Positions 1 to 10,680 are shown, counted from the stretch's first letter. The stretch: 64,000 bases of DNA from Variovorax jilinensis (GCF_030316885.1 NZ_JASZYQ010000010.1:62001-126000), one strand, 5' to 3'. Numbers and translations are program-made. The notes: a model not told the origin generated them from the letters alone.

Positions 1-460
1 CCGCGACGCCGCGCTGGCCGATGGCCGCACGCATCGCCCGGTGCAGCACCTCGGGCATCTGCGCCCGATGGGTCACCAGTTCGACGAAGTGGCTGCACTC
101 CTTGAACAGCTCCTGGGGATGGGTCTCCTGGAAGTAGCCCAGCCCGATCTCGGAAGAAGGAATGTGTGCCGCGATCGCCAGCACGGGCACGCGGTTGCGG
201 TGGCAGTCGAACAGCCCGTTGATCAGGTGCAGGTTGCCGGGGCCGCAGCTGCCTGCGCAGACGGCCAGGTCGCCTGTGACCGCGGCCTCCGCGCCCGCGG
301 CGAAGGCCGCGCTTTCCTCATGGCGCACATGCATCCAGGCGATGCGCTTCATGCGTCGAAGGCTGTCGTTCAAGCCGTTGAGGCTGTCGCCCGTGACGCC
401 CCAGATGCGTTGCACGCCGGCGACCGCCAGCGTCTGTGCGATGAGATCCGCGATGGTCAT
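1..460 (-). CDS. poxB: Pyruvate dehydrogenase (quinone) / pyruvate oxidase, N-terminal part
   Basis: Thiamine-diphosphate enzyme that oxidatively decarboxylates pyruvate to acetate and CO2 and passes electrons to ubiquinone at the inner membrane. Only the first 153 codons are in the window; the gene runs off the left edge. The protein begins MTIADLIAQTLAVAGVQRIW and continues with GVTGDSLNGL, RHEESAAFAAGAEA (its Glu is the ThDP-activating residue of this family), CAGSCGPGNLHLINGLFDC and IPSSEIGLGYFQETHPQELF. These blocks match E. coli PoxB as I remember it almost residue for residue, which argues against acetolactate synthase, the main alternative. The ATG at 458-460 is preceded by a GGAG-type ribosome-binding site. 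About 215 bases without a gene separate this start from the end of the GntR gene, and presumably hold its promoter. Confidence 0.93.
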   Translation of the reverse strand, partial: MTIADLIAQTLAVAGVQRIWGVTGDSLNGLNDSLRRMKRIAWMHVRHEESAAFAAGAEAAVTGDLAVCAGSCGPGNLHLINGLFDCHRNRVPVLAIAAHIPSSEIGLGYFQETHPQELFKECSHFVELVTHRAQMPEVLHRAMRAAIGQRGVA

Positions 461-674
461 TCTGATTCTCCAGGAGGGTTGGGATCGGAAGCCGACGGCT
501 GACTCGTTGACGACAGGTGCGGCTCGGGCATGCAGTGTCCCGGCGCATGGCCGTCGGGACAAATACCGATTGGCTATCCAGCCATCGGCCGCCGCTATGG
601 CCGGCGCTTTCGAAATGGCGGTCGCAAGCCAGGCTGGACGCGCTGGCGAGGCTGTGGATGGGCGAGGTCGAGGC

Positions 675-1424
675 TTACCTGCGCAGGCGCATCGACACCG
701 AGAAGCGGTCCGCCGGATGCACCGACACCGAGACCTCGAACAGCTCCTCGTCGGCATCGAAGTAGCGACGCACGATCTTGAGCGCCGAGGTTCCGGCCTT
801 CACCTGCAGCTTGCGGGCGACTTCGCCTTCCACGATGGTGAACGCGCGCACGTCCTGTTGGATCTCGGCGATCTGCCGGTCGTAGCGTTCCTCGATCAAC
901 GAACTGATCAGCGCACCGGGCGATGCCTTGACCAGCTCGCCGATTTCCGCGTAACCGGGATCGATGTACACGTCGGTCCAACCGATCGGCAGGGCCGATT
1001 CGTCTCCGACCATGCGCAAGGAGGAGATCCGCAGCCACTCGCTTCCTGCGCTGCATCCCAACTCGGTCGCCAGATCGCCCGACAGCTTCTCGGGCGCGAT
1101 CGACTGCACCACGCGCAGATGCTCCTCGCCGAACTGGACCAGGTCGTCGACCGAGGCCAGCGATGGCCGGAAGCCCGCCCTGGGCCTGGCCGAAACCACG
1201 CGCGTGCCGACGTTCTTGCGGCGGGATACCAGGCCCAGCTGCTGCAGTTCGGCCAGTGCAGCGCGGACGGTGTGCCGACTCGTGCCGTAGTGCTTGCACA
1301 GCTCCAGTTCGGTCGGCAGGAGCGTGCCCACACCGAAATGACCCGAGACGATGGCGTCGGTCAGATGGCGGGCGATGCTGGCGAAGTTGGCCTTCTGCGG
1401 GGTCGGTTCGGGCGTGGTTTTCAT
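675..1424 (-). CDS. GntR/HutC-family transcriptional regulator
   Basis: A 249-residue DNA-binding regulator. An N-terminal winged helix (residues about 12-80, with FGVGTLLPTELELCKHYGTS followed by RHTVRAAL) precedes a UTRA-type effector domain, the HutC arrangement in which a small catabolic metabolite releases the repressor. It diverges from the lyase-dctA-Bug-fumC operon starting at 1526. The 101-base gap holds two copies of a 16-bp ATGT-N4-ACAT element, so I infer local control of that operon and of itself. The ligand is unknown; C4-dicarboxylates or the lyase substrate are plausible. The ATG lies at the end of the open frame and the size is normal for the family. Confidence 0.88.
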   Translation of the reverse strand: MKTTPEPTPQKANFASIARHLTDAIVSGHFGVGTLLPTELELCKHYGTSRHTVRAALAELQQLGLVSRRKNVGTRVVSARPRAGFRPSLASVDDLVQFGEEHLRVVQSIAPEKLSGDLATELGCSAGSEWLRISSLRMVGDESALPIGWTDVYIDPGYAEIGELVKASPGALISSLIEERYDRQIAEIQQDVRAFTIVEGEVARKLQVKAGTSALKIVRRYFDADEELFEVSVSVHPADRFSVSMRLRR

Positions 1425-1452
1425 TTTTTTAGGGTAAACCCCGTATGGATGT

Positions 1453-1493
1453 TATGTCCGAACATATTACAGTTGCATATGTCCGAACATATT
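1453..1493. promoter_or_regulatory. Duplicated operator-like element between gntR gene and lyase operon
   Basis: The 16-mer TATGTCCGAACATATT occurs twice, at 1453-1468 and 1478-1493, 25 bp apart start to start. Each copy is an imperfect dyad (ATGT-N4-ACAT). Tandem dyads in a divergent promoter next to a GntR-family gene are the expected arrangement for its operators. Ownership by this regulator is inferred from position. Confidence 0.7.
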
Positions 1494-1525
1494 GATGTTC
1501 ATCTCTGTCACCGCAAGAGGCTCAC

Positions 1526-2902
1526 ATGTCGACTCCTTCGTTTCCCATGGCCAGCACGGTCGTAGATTCCATTCTGTTTCGCGATGCCTTCGGCACGCAG
1601 AAGATGCGCCGGATTTTCTCCGATGGCGCGCTGATCCAGCGTTACATCGACGTCGAGGTGGCCCTGGCGAAGGCCGAGGCGAAGGTTGGCGTGATTCCCG
1701 CCGAGGCGGCGGAAGTCATTGCGCGCGAATCGAAACTGGAGCGGATCGATTTCGACCACATGCGCGAGGAGACCGACATCGTCGGCTATCCGATCCTCCC
1801 GCTCGTGCATCAGCTGGTCGAGATGTGTGGCGAAGCGGGGCGATTCGTGCATTGGGGCGCCACCACCCAGGACATCATGGATACCGCGGTGGCGCTTCAG
1901 GTGCGAGATGCGCTCGACAGCGTCGACGCCGACATCCGCGAACTCCGCACCATCCTCGCCGCGCTCGCAAGGAAACACCGCGACACGCCGATGGCCGGTC
2001 GCACCCATCTGCAGCAGGCGCTGCCCGTGACCTTCGGCTACAAGGTGGCGATCTGGCTTGCCATGTTCGATCGCCATCAGCAGCGGCTCGCCGAACTGCG
2101 TCCGCGTGTGGCCGTGGTCGAGTTCGCGGGTGCCGCAGGCACCCTGGCTTCGCTCGGCGACAAGGGCTTCGAAGTGCAGAAGGCGATGGCGACCGAGCTG
2201 AACCTTGGCGTACCAGCCACCACCTGGCACGTGGCACGCGACGGCTTCGCCGAGGCGGTAAACCTGCTGGCGCTTGTCACGGGCTCGCTCGGCAAGATCG
2301 CGCTCGACATCATGATCATGGCCTCGACCGAGTTCGCCGAGGTCTACGAGCCCTTCGTCAAGGGGCGCGGTGCGTCGAGCACGATGCCGCAGAAGCGCAA
2401 TCCGATATCCAGCGAGCTGATGCTGGCGGCATCGAAGGCGGTGCGGCAGCACGCCGGGCTGATGGTCGATGCCATGGTGCAAGACTTCGAGCGAGCCACC
2501 GGCCCGTGGCATGCCGAGTGGATCGCCATCCCGGAAAGCTTCATCCTCACTTCAGGCGCCTTGCACCAGGCCAAGTTCGCGCTCGGCGGACTCATCGTGG
2601 ACGAGGCCCGCATGGCGCACAACCTGGGCATCACCAAGGGCCTGATCGTGGCCGAAGCCGTGATGATGGGCATGGCGCCGCACATCGGCCGGCAACAGGC
2701 GCACGACGTCGTCTACGACGCCTGCCGCACCGTGAACGAAAAGGGCGGCACCTTGGCCGAAGCGCTCGCGTCCCTGCCGGAGGTCACGAAGCACTTCGAC
2801 CGCGCCACCATCGATCGGCTCACCGACCCCGCCAACTATCTCGGCCTCGCGCCGCAGATGGTGGACCGCGCGCTGGCGCTGTCGGCAGACATCAGCGCCT
2901 GA
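1526..2902 (+). CDS. Fumarase/aspartase-superfamily lyase (adenylosuccinate lyase / carboxymuconate cycloisomerase-like)
   Basis: A 458-residue member of the superfamily whose enzymes usually eliminate fumarate from a succinyl-substituted substrate; PcaB cycloisomerases are a branch. The signature loop GASSTMPQKRNPISSE is intact at about residue 284, and the earlier conserved regions HWGATTQDIMDT and GRTHLQQALP (carrying the His) are present. It is the first gene of an operon: dctA follows after 22 bp, then a Bug receptor and a class II fumarase. That context fits a catabolic lyase that releases fumarate better than purine synthesis, but the substrate cannot be read from sequence. Neither PcaB nor a lyase acting on an N-substituted aspartate is excluded. 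The start at 1526 has an AGAGG-like site upstream; an in-frame ATG at 1547 is possible. Confidence 0.8.
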   Translation: MSTPSFPMASTVVDSILFRDAFGTQKMRRIFSDGALIQRYIDVEVALAKAEAKVGVIPAEAAEVIARESKLERIDFDHMREETDIVGYPILPLVHQLVEMCGEAGRFVHWGATTQDIMDTAVALQVRDALDSVDADIRELRTILAALARKHRDTPMAGRTHLQQALPVTFGYKVAIWLAMFDRHQQRLAELRPRVAVVEFAGAAGTLASLGDKGFEVQKAMATELNLGVPATTWHVARDGFAEAVNLLALVTGSLGKIALDIMIMASTEFAEVYEPFVKGRGASSTMPQKRNPISSELMLAASKAVRQHAGLMVDAMVQDFERATGPWHAEWIAIPESFILTSGALHQAKFALGGLIVDEARMAHNLGITKGLIVAEAVMMGMAPHIGRQQAHDVVYDACRTVNEKGGTLAEALASLPEVTKHFDRATIDRLTDPANYLGLAPQMVDRALALSADISA

Positions 2903-2924
2903 AGCGCCGAAGGAGGCACACAGC

Positions 2925-4340
2925 ATGACGAACGCATCCACCCTGGCGCCCGCTGCGCTCCCGGCGCCGACCCGGAAGCTGCCCTGGTATCGCAAGCTGG
3001 GAACGCAGGTCCTGATCTCGCTGGTCCTCGGCATCGTGGTGGGCTTCGCCTTTCCGAAGTTCGCTTCGCAGCTCAAGCTCCTGGGCGACATGTTCCTGTC
3101 GCTGATCAAGGCAGGCGTGGCACCGCTGGTGTTCCTGACCATCGTGCACGGCATCGCTTCGGCCGGCGACGTGAAGAGCGCGGGCCGCGTCGGTTGGCGG
3201 GCCATTCTGTACTTCGAAGTGATCTCCACGGTCGCGCTGGTCGTGGGGCTGCTGGCGGGAAACCTGCTCGGCATCGGCCGCGGCATGGCGACCGTCGCCA
3301 GCGGCGCTGCGGCTCCGGTGGCGAAGGCTGCGGCTCCGCAAGGCTTCCTGGAGTTCATGGCGCACATCGTCCCCGACAACTTCGTCGGTGCGTTCGCCAA
3401 GGGCGAGCTGCTGCAGGTGGTGGTGCTCGCCGTGATGGTCGGCATCGGCATCCTTGCGATTCCCGAAGGCCGGCGCGAGAAGATCAACGGTGGCCTGGAC
3501 TACATCTCCGAGGTGCTGTTCTCTTTCATCAACCTCGTGATGAAGCTGGCGCCGATAGGAACCTTCGGCGCGGTCGCCTACTCGGTCGGCAGCAACGGCT
3601 CGGCCGTGCTGATCGCACTCGCACAACTGGTGCTGAGCTTCTATGCGGTGGTGTTCCTCTTCATCGCTGTCGTGATGGGCCTGATCGCGAAGCTCGCGGG
3701 CTTCAGCCTGTGGCGCTTCCTGCGCTACATCAAGGACGAGATCCTGATCGTGCTGGGCACGGCGTCTTCCGAGAGCGCCCTGCCTCGCCTGCTGATCAAG
3801 CTCGAACGCCTCGGCTGCGCCAAGCAGACCGTCGGCCTGGTGCTCCCCACCGGCTACGCGTTCAACCTCGACGGCACCTCGATCTTCATGGCGATGGGCG
3901 TGATGTTCATCTCGCATGCCTACGGCGTTCCGCTCTCAATCGATCACCAGATCGGCATCCTGCTGCTGATGCTGCTGACCTCGAAGGGCGCGGCCACGGT
4001 GTCGGGCGGATCGTTCGTCGTCTTCGCGGCCACCGTGACCTCGACGGGGATTCTTCCGGTCGAGGGGCTGGCGGTGATCTTCGGCGTCTACCGCTTCCTG
4101 TCGATGGCCATCGCCACCTGCAACACCATCGGCAACAGCGTCGCCGTGGTGGTGGTCGCGAAGTGGTCCGGAACCTTCGATCCGAAGGTGGCTGAGCGGC
4201 ATCTGTATCCGGAACGCCATCCGGAGATCGCAGCGGCCGACGCCGAACTCGCCGACGGCAACCTGCTGCCCGAGGACATGAAGGACGGCAACCCCCATCC
4301 CACCGGCATCGGCATGCATTCGCCGGTCCCCGCCCGCTGA
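2925..4340 (+). CDS. dctA: C4-dicarboxylate:cation symporter DctA
   Basis: A 471-residue inner-membrane carrier of the DAACS (glutamate/dicarboxylate symporter) family, importing succinate, fumarate, malate or aspartate with protons or Na+. Seen in the sequence: about eight hydrophobic segments; the serine-rich loop GTASSESALPRLL; the binding-site block PTGYAFNLDGTSIFMAMGVM; and the re-entrant loop LTSKGAATVSGGSFVVFAAT. A strong AAGGAGG ribosome-binding site precedes the ATG. It follows the lyase gene closely and precedes a Bug receptor and fumC, so it probably imports the dicarboxylate used by this operon. A housekeeping dctA elsewhere in the genome is likely. Confidence 0.93.
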   Translation: MTNASTLAPAALPAPTRKLPWYRKLGTQVLISLVLGIVVGFAFPKFASQLKLLGDMFLSLIKAGVAPLVFLTIVHGIASAGDVKSAGRVGWRAILYFEVISTVALVVGLLAGNLLGIGRGMATVASGAAAPVAKAAAPQGFLEFMAHIVPDNFVGAFAKGELLQVVVLAVMVGIGILAIPEGRREKINGGLDYISEVLFSFINLVMKLAPIGTFGAVAYSVGSNGSAVLIALAQLVLSFYAVVFLFIAVVMGLIAKLAGFSLWRFLRYIKDEILIVLGTASSESALPRLLIKLERLGCAKQTVGLVLPTGYAFNLDGTSIFMAMGVMFISHAYGVPLSIDHQIGILLLMLLTSKGAATVSGGSFVVFAATVTSTGILPVEGLAVIFGVYRFLSMAIATCNTIGNSVAVVVVAKWSGTFDPKVAERHLYPERHPEIAAADAELADGNLLPEDMKDGNPHPTGIGMHSPVPAR

Positions 4341-4364
4341 TCGAATCAACCCAAGGAAACCATC

Positions 4365-5339
4365 ATGAAGTCGAACTGGAAACTTGCCGCACTCGCCCTG
4401 GCGCTCGCCGCAGGCACCACCGCAGCGCAGACCTACCCCGCCAAGCCGGTCACCTGGATCGTGCCGTTCGCGGCAGGGGGCCCGACCGATGCGCTTGCCC
4501 GCAACATTGCCGAGCGCGTGGCCCGTGAACTGGGCCAGCCGATCATCATCGACAACACGCCTGGCGCGGGCGGCACGGTCGGCGCCGCCAAGGCTGCACG
4601 CGCTGCGCCTGACGGCTACACCATGCTGGTCGGCCACATGGGCTACATGGGCGCCGCGCCGGCCTTGTACAAGAAGCTCAGCTACGACCCGATCAAGGAC
4701 TTCGCGCCCGTGTTTCGTTTCCCGGACACGCCACTGGTGCTGATGGTGCGCAAGGAACACCCCGCCAAGGACATCAAGGCGCTGGTCGACTTCGGCAAGG
4801 GCAATCCGGACAAGCTGACGATCAGCAACGCTGGCGTCGGCTCGAGCTCGCACCTGATCGCGGCGCTGTTCGCGTCCTCCGCAGGCATCAAGATCATGCA
4901 GATCCCGTACAAGGGCGCCGGTCCGGCCCTGATCGACGTCATCGGCGGTCAGGTGGACGGCATCTTCGACCAGACCAACACTGCGCTGCCTCAGATCAAG
5001 GAGGCCAAGGTTCGACCGCTGGCCGTGACCTCCAAGGTGCGCTTGCCGCAGCTCAAGGACGTGCCGACCCTGTCGGAAACCGTGCTGCCGAACTTCGAGG
5101 CATCGACCTGGTACGGCATCTACGCGCCCAAGGGCACGCCGCAGCCGGTGCTGGACAAGGTCCAGGCCGCCTATCAGAAGGTCATGGCCGACAAGGCCTT
5201 CACGGACAAGATGTCCGAGCAGGCCATCCAGCTGCTTCCCGCCGAGCAGTACACCGGCGCTGCGCTGGGCAAGCACACCGAGAGCGAGGTGGCGCGCTGG
5301 AAGGTCGTCGCCGCGAAGTCGAACATCTCGCTGGATTGA
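4365..5339 (+). CDS. Bug/TctC-family periplasmic binding protein
   Basis: A 324-residue exported solute-binding protein of the tripartite-tricarboxylate-transporter receptor family. A signal peptide (residues 1-21, ending TTAAQT) leads into the family's typical opening YPAKPVTWIVPFAAGGPTDA, and IPYKGAGPALIDVIGGQVDG forms part of the ligand site. No TctA/TctB membrane genes are nearby, as is usual for this family in Burkholderiales. It sits between dctA and fumC, and its stop overlaps a possible TTG start of fumC. I infer that it binds a carboxylate related to the operon's substrate, possibly as a sensor or co-receptor. AAGGA lies upstream of the ATG. Confidence 0.9.
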   Translation: MKSNWKLAALALALAAGTTAAQTYPAKPVTWIVPFAAGGPTDALARNIAERVARELGQPIIIDNTPGAGGTVGAAKAARAAPDGYTMLVGHMGYMGAAPALYKKLSYDPIKDFAPVFRFPDTPLVLMVRKEHPAKDIKALVDFGKGNPDKLTISNAGVGSSSHLIAALFASSAGIKIMQIPYKGAGPALIDVIGGQVDGIFDQTNTALPQIKEAKVRPLAVTSKVRLPQLKDVPTLSETVLPNFEASTWYGIYAPKGTPQPVLDKVQAAYQKVMADKAFTDKMSEQAIQLLPAEQYTGAALGKHTESEVARWKVVAAKSNISLD

Positions 5340-5341
5340 CG

Positions 5342-6761
<1,420 letters not shown>

Positions 6762-6775
<14 letters not shown>

Positions 6776-7919
6776 CGTCGAGCCAGTCGAAGGCCGCGGT
6801 CCAGAACACGATAGGTGCCAGGCCCTCGCAGTGGCCTTCGGCGCCCTCGGCACGGGTGAACCTGCGGAATTCCTTCGGGCAGGTCATCGCGTCGAAGAGA
6901 TGCCGCCCCTGGCCGGTCGATACGGGATCGGTCTCGTTGTCGGTGACGAAGCTCGGGCATGTGATCGTGGGCGCGAGCTCGGCATTGGTGTAGCGGCACA
7001 TGTCCTGGAAATAGGCCTGCGGGTCGGCGACACCGTGGGTCGCCATGCGCGGCCCGAGCAGCGTCCGCAGCGCCGGAATCTCGAGCAGCGCGTCGAACTC
7101 CGGTTTGGCGGCAGGATCGTCGACGCGCCGCCAGAGTTCGCCGAGCCGGGCAGCCACGCCGGCCGCCATGTCGTATTGACCGGGGTCGACGATCAGCGCG
7201 GCAAGTCGCGGCACTCCAGCGGCGCCGCGCGGGGCGAGCAGGCCGCCGAACGATCGACCGACGAGCGCGATCCGGTCTGCATCGACCTCGGGCAGTGCGG
7301 CGGCAAGCGCGAACATGCCGGGCACGACGTGCTCCCAGTCGGGACGCTGAGGCACGCGCCGCTCGTAGAGCACGCTGCCCTGCCCCGGGCCATCGAGGCA
7401 GATGAACGCCCAGCCCCGGTCGAGCGCCGGATACGCCGACGCATACAGTTCCTCGGCCGTGTTGTCGTAACCTCCGATGTGCAGGATCGTCTTGAACGGC
7501 CCGCGGCCCGGCGGCACGAACAGGTAGCCCGGCGTGTCGCCATCGATCACCCGGCCGGCCCGCGGCAACCCGGGCAATGCACGGCGGAAGGCGTCGACGC
7601 TGGCCTGGCAAGCGGTGGTCAGTTCCTTGCCGCCGAGATCGTCGCGATGCCAGAAGAATGCCTGGCGGTAGTACTCGGAGGCCCGCAGCCTGAGGCTTGC
7701 TGCGCTGACGTCGTGACCGCCCCGCTCTGCGGAGGTCGCCTGCGCTACGAGGCCGTCGGCGAACGTCGTCCATTCGGCGTACCAGCTCTGGCGGTCGCGC
7801 GGCTCGATGCGCGACGCGATGTACAGGCACTCGCCGACGTTGGCCATGCCCGAGTCGCACTTGCCGACCGTGCGCTGCAACTGCCCGTCAAGGCCCTCGT
7901 CGTCGAAATACAGCTTCAT
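6762..7919 (-). CDS. Alpha/beta hydrolase with N-terminal helical extension
   Basis: A 385-residue cytoplasmic serine hydrolase. Roughly 120 N-terminal residues form a helical region (ending near FRRALPGL) before the alpha/beta core, as in 2,6-dihydroxy-pseudo-oxynicotine hydrolase and acyl-peptidase-like enzymes. Visible catalytic elements are the nucleophile elbow GRSFGG, a candidate acid in TDNETDPVS and the His in EGHCEG; oxyanion-region residues occur in HIGGYDN. No signal peptide is seen. It lies downstream of, and on the same strand as, the sulfatase gene (60 bp apart), so the two may be co-transcribed. The substrate is unknown; C-C hydrolase or ester/amide hydrolase activity are both possible. 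Confidence 0.8.
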
Positions 7920-7979
7920 CGGCCTGACCTCCTCTGAGACGTGTCGCGCAATATACCGACCTCGTCGCAGGCCCGCGCG

Positions 7980-9419
7980 CTACGGCTGCTGCTCGAGCAT
8001 CTTCTGTTCGCTCGGCGTGACGACCGAGCCGAAGAGCGTGTGCCTGGTGGCCCCGATCACCTCGCTCATGATCAGCGGGGCCACGCCTTCCCTGGCCAGC
8101 GCCGCGGCACGCTCCTGCAGCGCCTGCACCCTGGCCGGATGGGCCGCCGCGACGTTGTCGGACTCGGTCGGGTCCAGCGCGAGGTTGAACAGTTCCACCT
8201 TCGATGGCAGCGTTGCCTGCCAGACCAGCTTCCAGTCCCCGTCGCGCACGGCGGCACGGAACGGCTCGATGCCGTAGACCACCTCGGTGCGCGGCGATGG
8301 CTTGCCTTCGGTCAGCGTCGGACCCATGTCGAGCCCGTCCAGCGGCTTGGCCTTGGCGACCGAGGCACCCGCGAACGCGGCCAGGGTCGGGTACATGTCG
8401 ACCATGTGCATCGGCTGGTCGATGACCGAGCCGGCGGCAATGCGCCCGGGCCAGTTCGCCAGTCCGAGCACGCGCGTGCCGCCTTCGTAATGCGATGCCT
8501 TGCCGCCTCGCCACTTCCCGTTGTCTGCCGGGATGACGCTCTTGGACATGTCGACCTCGCCGGTGAACCGGGCGTCGCGCGGGCCGCCGTTGTCGCTCTG
8601 GAAGACGATCAGGGTGTTGTCGCGCATGCCGCGCCTGTCGAGTTCATCGACAACGCGTCCGATCTGGTCGTCCATCGCGGTGATCATGGCGGCATAGCTG
8701 CGGCGCGAAGGGTCGGCGATGCCGGCGTACCGGTCGACGTACTTCTGGGGCGCCTGGTAGGGCGAATGCGGCGCGGTGAAGGCCAGATAGAGGAAGAGCG
8801 GCTTCTTCGTGTCGTGCTGCCTGATCAGCCGCACCGCGTCGTTGCCGAGAAGTTCGGTGACGTAGCCCGCTTCGTTCACGGGCTTGTTGTTGCGAAACCA
8901 GTCGCGCGTTCCGTGCGCGCTGTGCGTGAAATAGTCGATCTCGCCGAGCACCGCGCCGTACTGGTAGTCGAAGCCACGCTGCCGTGGCCAGTACTTGTAG
9001 TCGGCGTGACCGAGATGCCACTTGCCGACGATGGCAGTGCGGTATCCCGCATCCTTCAGCATCTGGGGCAGCAGCCATTCATCGGTGGCCAGGCCATAGG
9101 TGCCTGCCGACGGGATCACCAGCGTCTGCAGCCCGTAGCGATGCGGGTAGCGGCCGGTCATCAGCGCTGCGCGCGACGGCGTGCACATCGGCTGGGCGTA
9201 GTACTGCTCGAGCCTCGCACCTCCCTGCGCCAGCTTGTCGAGGTTGGGCGTGCGGATGTCGGAGCCATGAAAGCCGGCGTCCTTCCAGCCCTGGTCGTCG
9301 GCCATGATGTACACGATGTTGGGGCGCTGCGGCGGCGCGTTGCCGGCGCGCACATCGATGCCGGCGGCGGCCATCAGGACGACAAGGAGGACCGGAAGGG
9401 TGCGACGCGACGTGTTCAT
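7980..9419 (-). CDS. Exported sulfatase (arylsulfatase family)
   Basis: A 479-residue alkaline-phosphatase-superfamily sulfatase predicted to hydrolyse sulfate esters in the periplasm. A signal peptide spans about residues 1-25 (MNTSRRTLPVLLVVLMAAAG, then IDVRA). Metal-binding MADDQGWKD follows, then the CTPSRAALMTGRYPHRYG motif, whose Cys is the one converted to formylglycine. GKWHLGH, HSPYQAP and the SDNGGPRD block supply further active-site residues. The open frame extends 7 codons upstream to a TTG; the ATG at 9417-9419 gives the natural signal peptide. The gene diverges from a TetR regulator, with a perfect TTGAACA-N4-TGTTCAA dyad just upstream of its start. No formylglycine-generating enzyme gene is seen in the window. 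Confidence 0.9.
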   Translation of the reverse strand: MNTSRRTLPVLLVVLMAAAGIDVRAGNAPPQRPNIVYIMADDQGWKDAGFHGSDIRTPNLDKLAQGGARLEQYYAQPMCTPSRAALMTGRYPHRYGLQTLVIPSAGTYGLATDEWLLPQMLKDAGYRTAIVGKWHLGHADYKYWPRQRGFDYQYGAVLGEIDYFTHSAHGTRDWFRNNKPVNEAGYVTELLGNDAVRLIRQHDTKKPLFLYLAFTAPHSPYQAPQKYVDRYAGIADPSRRSYAAMITAMDDQIGRVVDELDRRGMRDNTLIVFQSDNGGPRDARFTGEVDMSKSVIPADNGKWRGGKASHYEGGTRVLGLANWPGRIAAGSVIDQPMHMVDMYPTLAAFAGASVAKAKPLDGLDMGPTLTEGKPSPRTEVVYGIEPFRAAVRDGDWKLVWQATLPSKVELFNLALDPTESDNVAAAHPARVQALQERAAALAREGVAPLIMSEVIGATRHTLFGSVVTPSEQKMLEQQP

Positions 9420-9432
9420 GGCAAGCTGGTGA

Positions 9433-9450
9433 TTGAACAATGGTGTTCAA
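9433..9450. promoter_or_regulatory. Perfect inverted repeat upstream of sulfatase gene, likely TetR operator
   Basis: TTGAACA-ATGG-TGTTCAA has 7-bp perfect arms. Related half-sites occur at 9488-9493 (GTTCAA) and 9516-9522 (TTGAACA), the second just before the TetR start. The spread over the 117-bp divergent gap fits a regulator that represses both directions. Binding by the neighbouring TetR protein is inferred. Confidence 0.6.
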
Positions 9451-9536
9451 CATGATACACAAACGCTCAATTAAAGAGCCCCTCGTCGTTCAAATGAGAA
9501 CCTATTCGATCATTTTTGAACAACTATGATCTGGTC

Positions 9537-10169
9537 ATGACCCCAGTCACACCGATTCCGGCCACCCCGGCTCGCCGGCGCATCCAGGCGGCGGCCATGA
9601 AGCTTTTTGCCGAGCAGGGCGTCACCCGGGTCAGCGTGAGCGAGCTGGCCATGGCGGCCGGCATGGCGCGCGGCACGATCTACAGCAACGTCCCCGACAT
9701 CGATTCGCTCTTCGAGGAGGTGGCGGCGGAGCTGGTACGCGACATGGTCGAACGCGTCATGCTCGGCTTCGTCGGTGTCGAGGATCGGGCGCATCAGCTC
9801 GCGATCGGCGTGCGGCTCTATATCCGGAGGGCCCATGAAGAGCCGCTGTGGGGCCGCTTCATGAGCCGATTTGCCCTCAGCAGCGCATCGCTGCAGGCCG
9901 TGCTGACCTCCGATCCCGCCGTCAACCTTCGCGCCGGCATGGAGAGCGGGCGCTACCGCATCAGGCCCGAGCAACTGCCGGCCATGGTCGGCATGCTGAC
10001 CGGCAGCACGCTGGCTGCCATGCTGCCGGTGATCGAGGGCCTCGGAACCTGGCGGGAAGTCGGCTCGGATACCGCCGAACTGCTGCTGATCGTGCTCGGC
10101 CTGGATCGGGACGAGGCGCGCAGCCTCGCGCGCGTCGAGCTGCCGATACTGCCCGCTGCTTCCTCCTGA
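9537..10169 (+). CDS. TetR/AcrR-family transcriptional regulator
   Basis: A 210-residue one-component repressor. The N-terminal helix-turn-helix spans about residues 10-55 (RRRIQAAAMKLFAEQGVTRV, then SVSELAMAAGMARGTIYSNV); the C-terminal half is an all-helical ligand-binding and dimerisation domain. It is divergent from the sulfatase-hydrolase pair, with an 18-bp dyad between them, so local control is likely. No convincing ribosome-binding site precedes the ATG; a TTG at 9516 would add seven residues. Its 3' end lies 20 bp from the convergent small lipoprotein gene. Confidence 0.87.
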   Translation: MTPVTPIPATPARRRIQAAAMKLFAEQGVTRVSVSELAMAAGMARGTIYSNVPDIDSLFEEVAAELVRDMVERVMLGFVGVEDRAHQLAIGVRLYIRRAHEEPLWGRFMSRFALSSASLQAVLTSDPAVNLRAGMESGRYRIRPEQLPAMVGMLTGSTLAAMLPVIEGLGTWREVGSDTAELLLIVLGLDRDEARSLARVELPILPAASS

Positions 10170-10189
10170 CCGCCTTCACCCCATCGCGC

Positions 10190-10525
10190 TCAGGGCGCGC
10201 GGATCACGTCGGAGGTGTTGCCGTTCTCGTCGACCGTGCAGTTGTAGGGTCGCGCCTGCCCGGCCACGCTCAGCGTGACGACGTAGTAGCCGTCCTGCAT
10301 GGTCTGCTGGTCACTGGTCGGGGTGACGCTGTCGCGCGGAACCTTGAGATAGCGCGCGACCGCGTCGATGCAGCCGGTGCGCGACTTCTGCGGCGACATG
10401 AAGCCGCCGAAGATGGCGGGCGGCTTGTAGCCGCCGATGGTGTCCGGCGGCGTCTGGGCAGCACAGCCGACGATGAGCAGGCCGGCGCAGGCAATGGCTG
10501 CGGCGCTGAAGAATTGTTTCTGCAT
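10190..10525 (-). CDS. Small lipoprotein of unknown function
   Basis: A 111-residue protein with a lipoprotein signal peptide: MQKQFFSAAAIACAGLLIVG is followed by Cys, giving lipobox LIVG-C. The mature part is about 90 residues, with two further cysteines (RTGCIDAVARYL and RPYNCTVDENGN) that could form a disulfide and a predicted beta-rich C-terminal half (GYYVVTLSVAG). No enzyme motif is seen. An outer-membrane or periplasmic anchor is likely; the residue after the Cys is Ala, not Asp, which favours outer-membrane sorting. A GAGGAG-like site precedes the ATG. Function unknown. Confidence 0.75.
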   Translation of the reverse strand: MQKQFFSAAAIACAGLLIVGCAAQTPPDTIGGYKPPAIFGGFMSPQKSRTGCIDAVARYLKVPRDSVTPTSDQQTMQDGYYVVTLSVAGQARPYNCTVDENGNTSDVIRAP

Positions 10526-10680
10526 TCAGATTTCTCCTCGTGTTGAAGCTTAGCCCCTCGATCGTCACCCGCAAACGATGAGCCTGCATTCGCATGGACG
10601 TGACATCTTGCGGCCAAGCGTCCGTTGCGGCAATGCGACCTTGTGCCTACTGGTCGAGGCAACCGGGGCCCGGCTCCCGA

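Noticed and set aside
1..460. Acetolactate synthase as the identity of the left-edge gene
   Set aside because: The conserved blocks (GVTGDSLNGL, CAGSCGPGNLHLINGLFDC, YFQETHPQELF) match pyruvate oxidase PoxB rather than IlvB-type enzymes.
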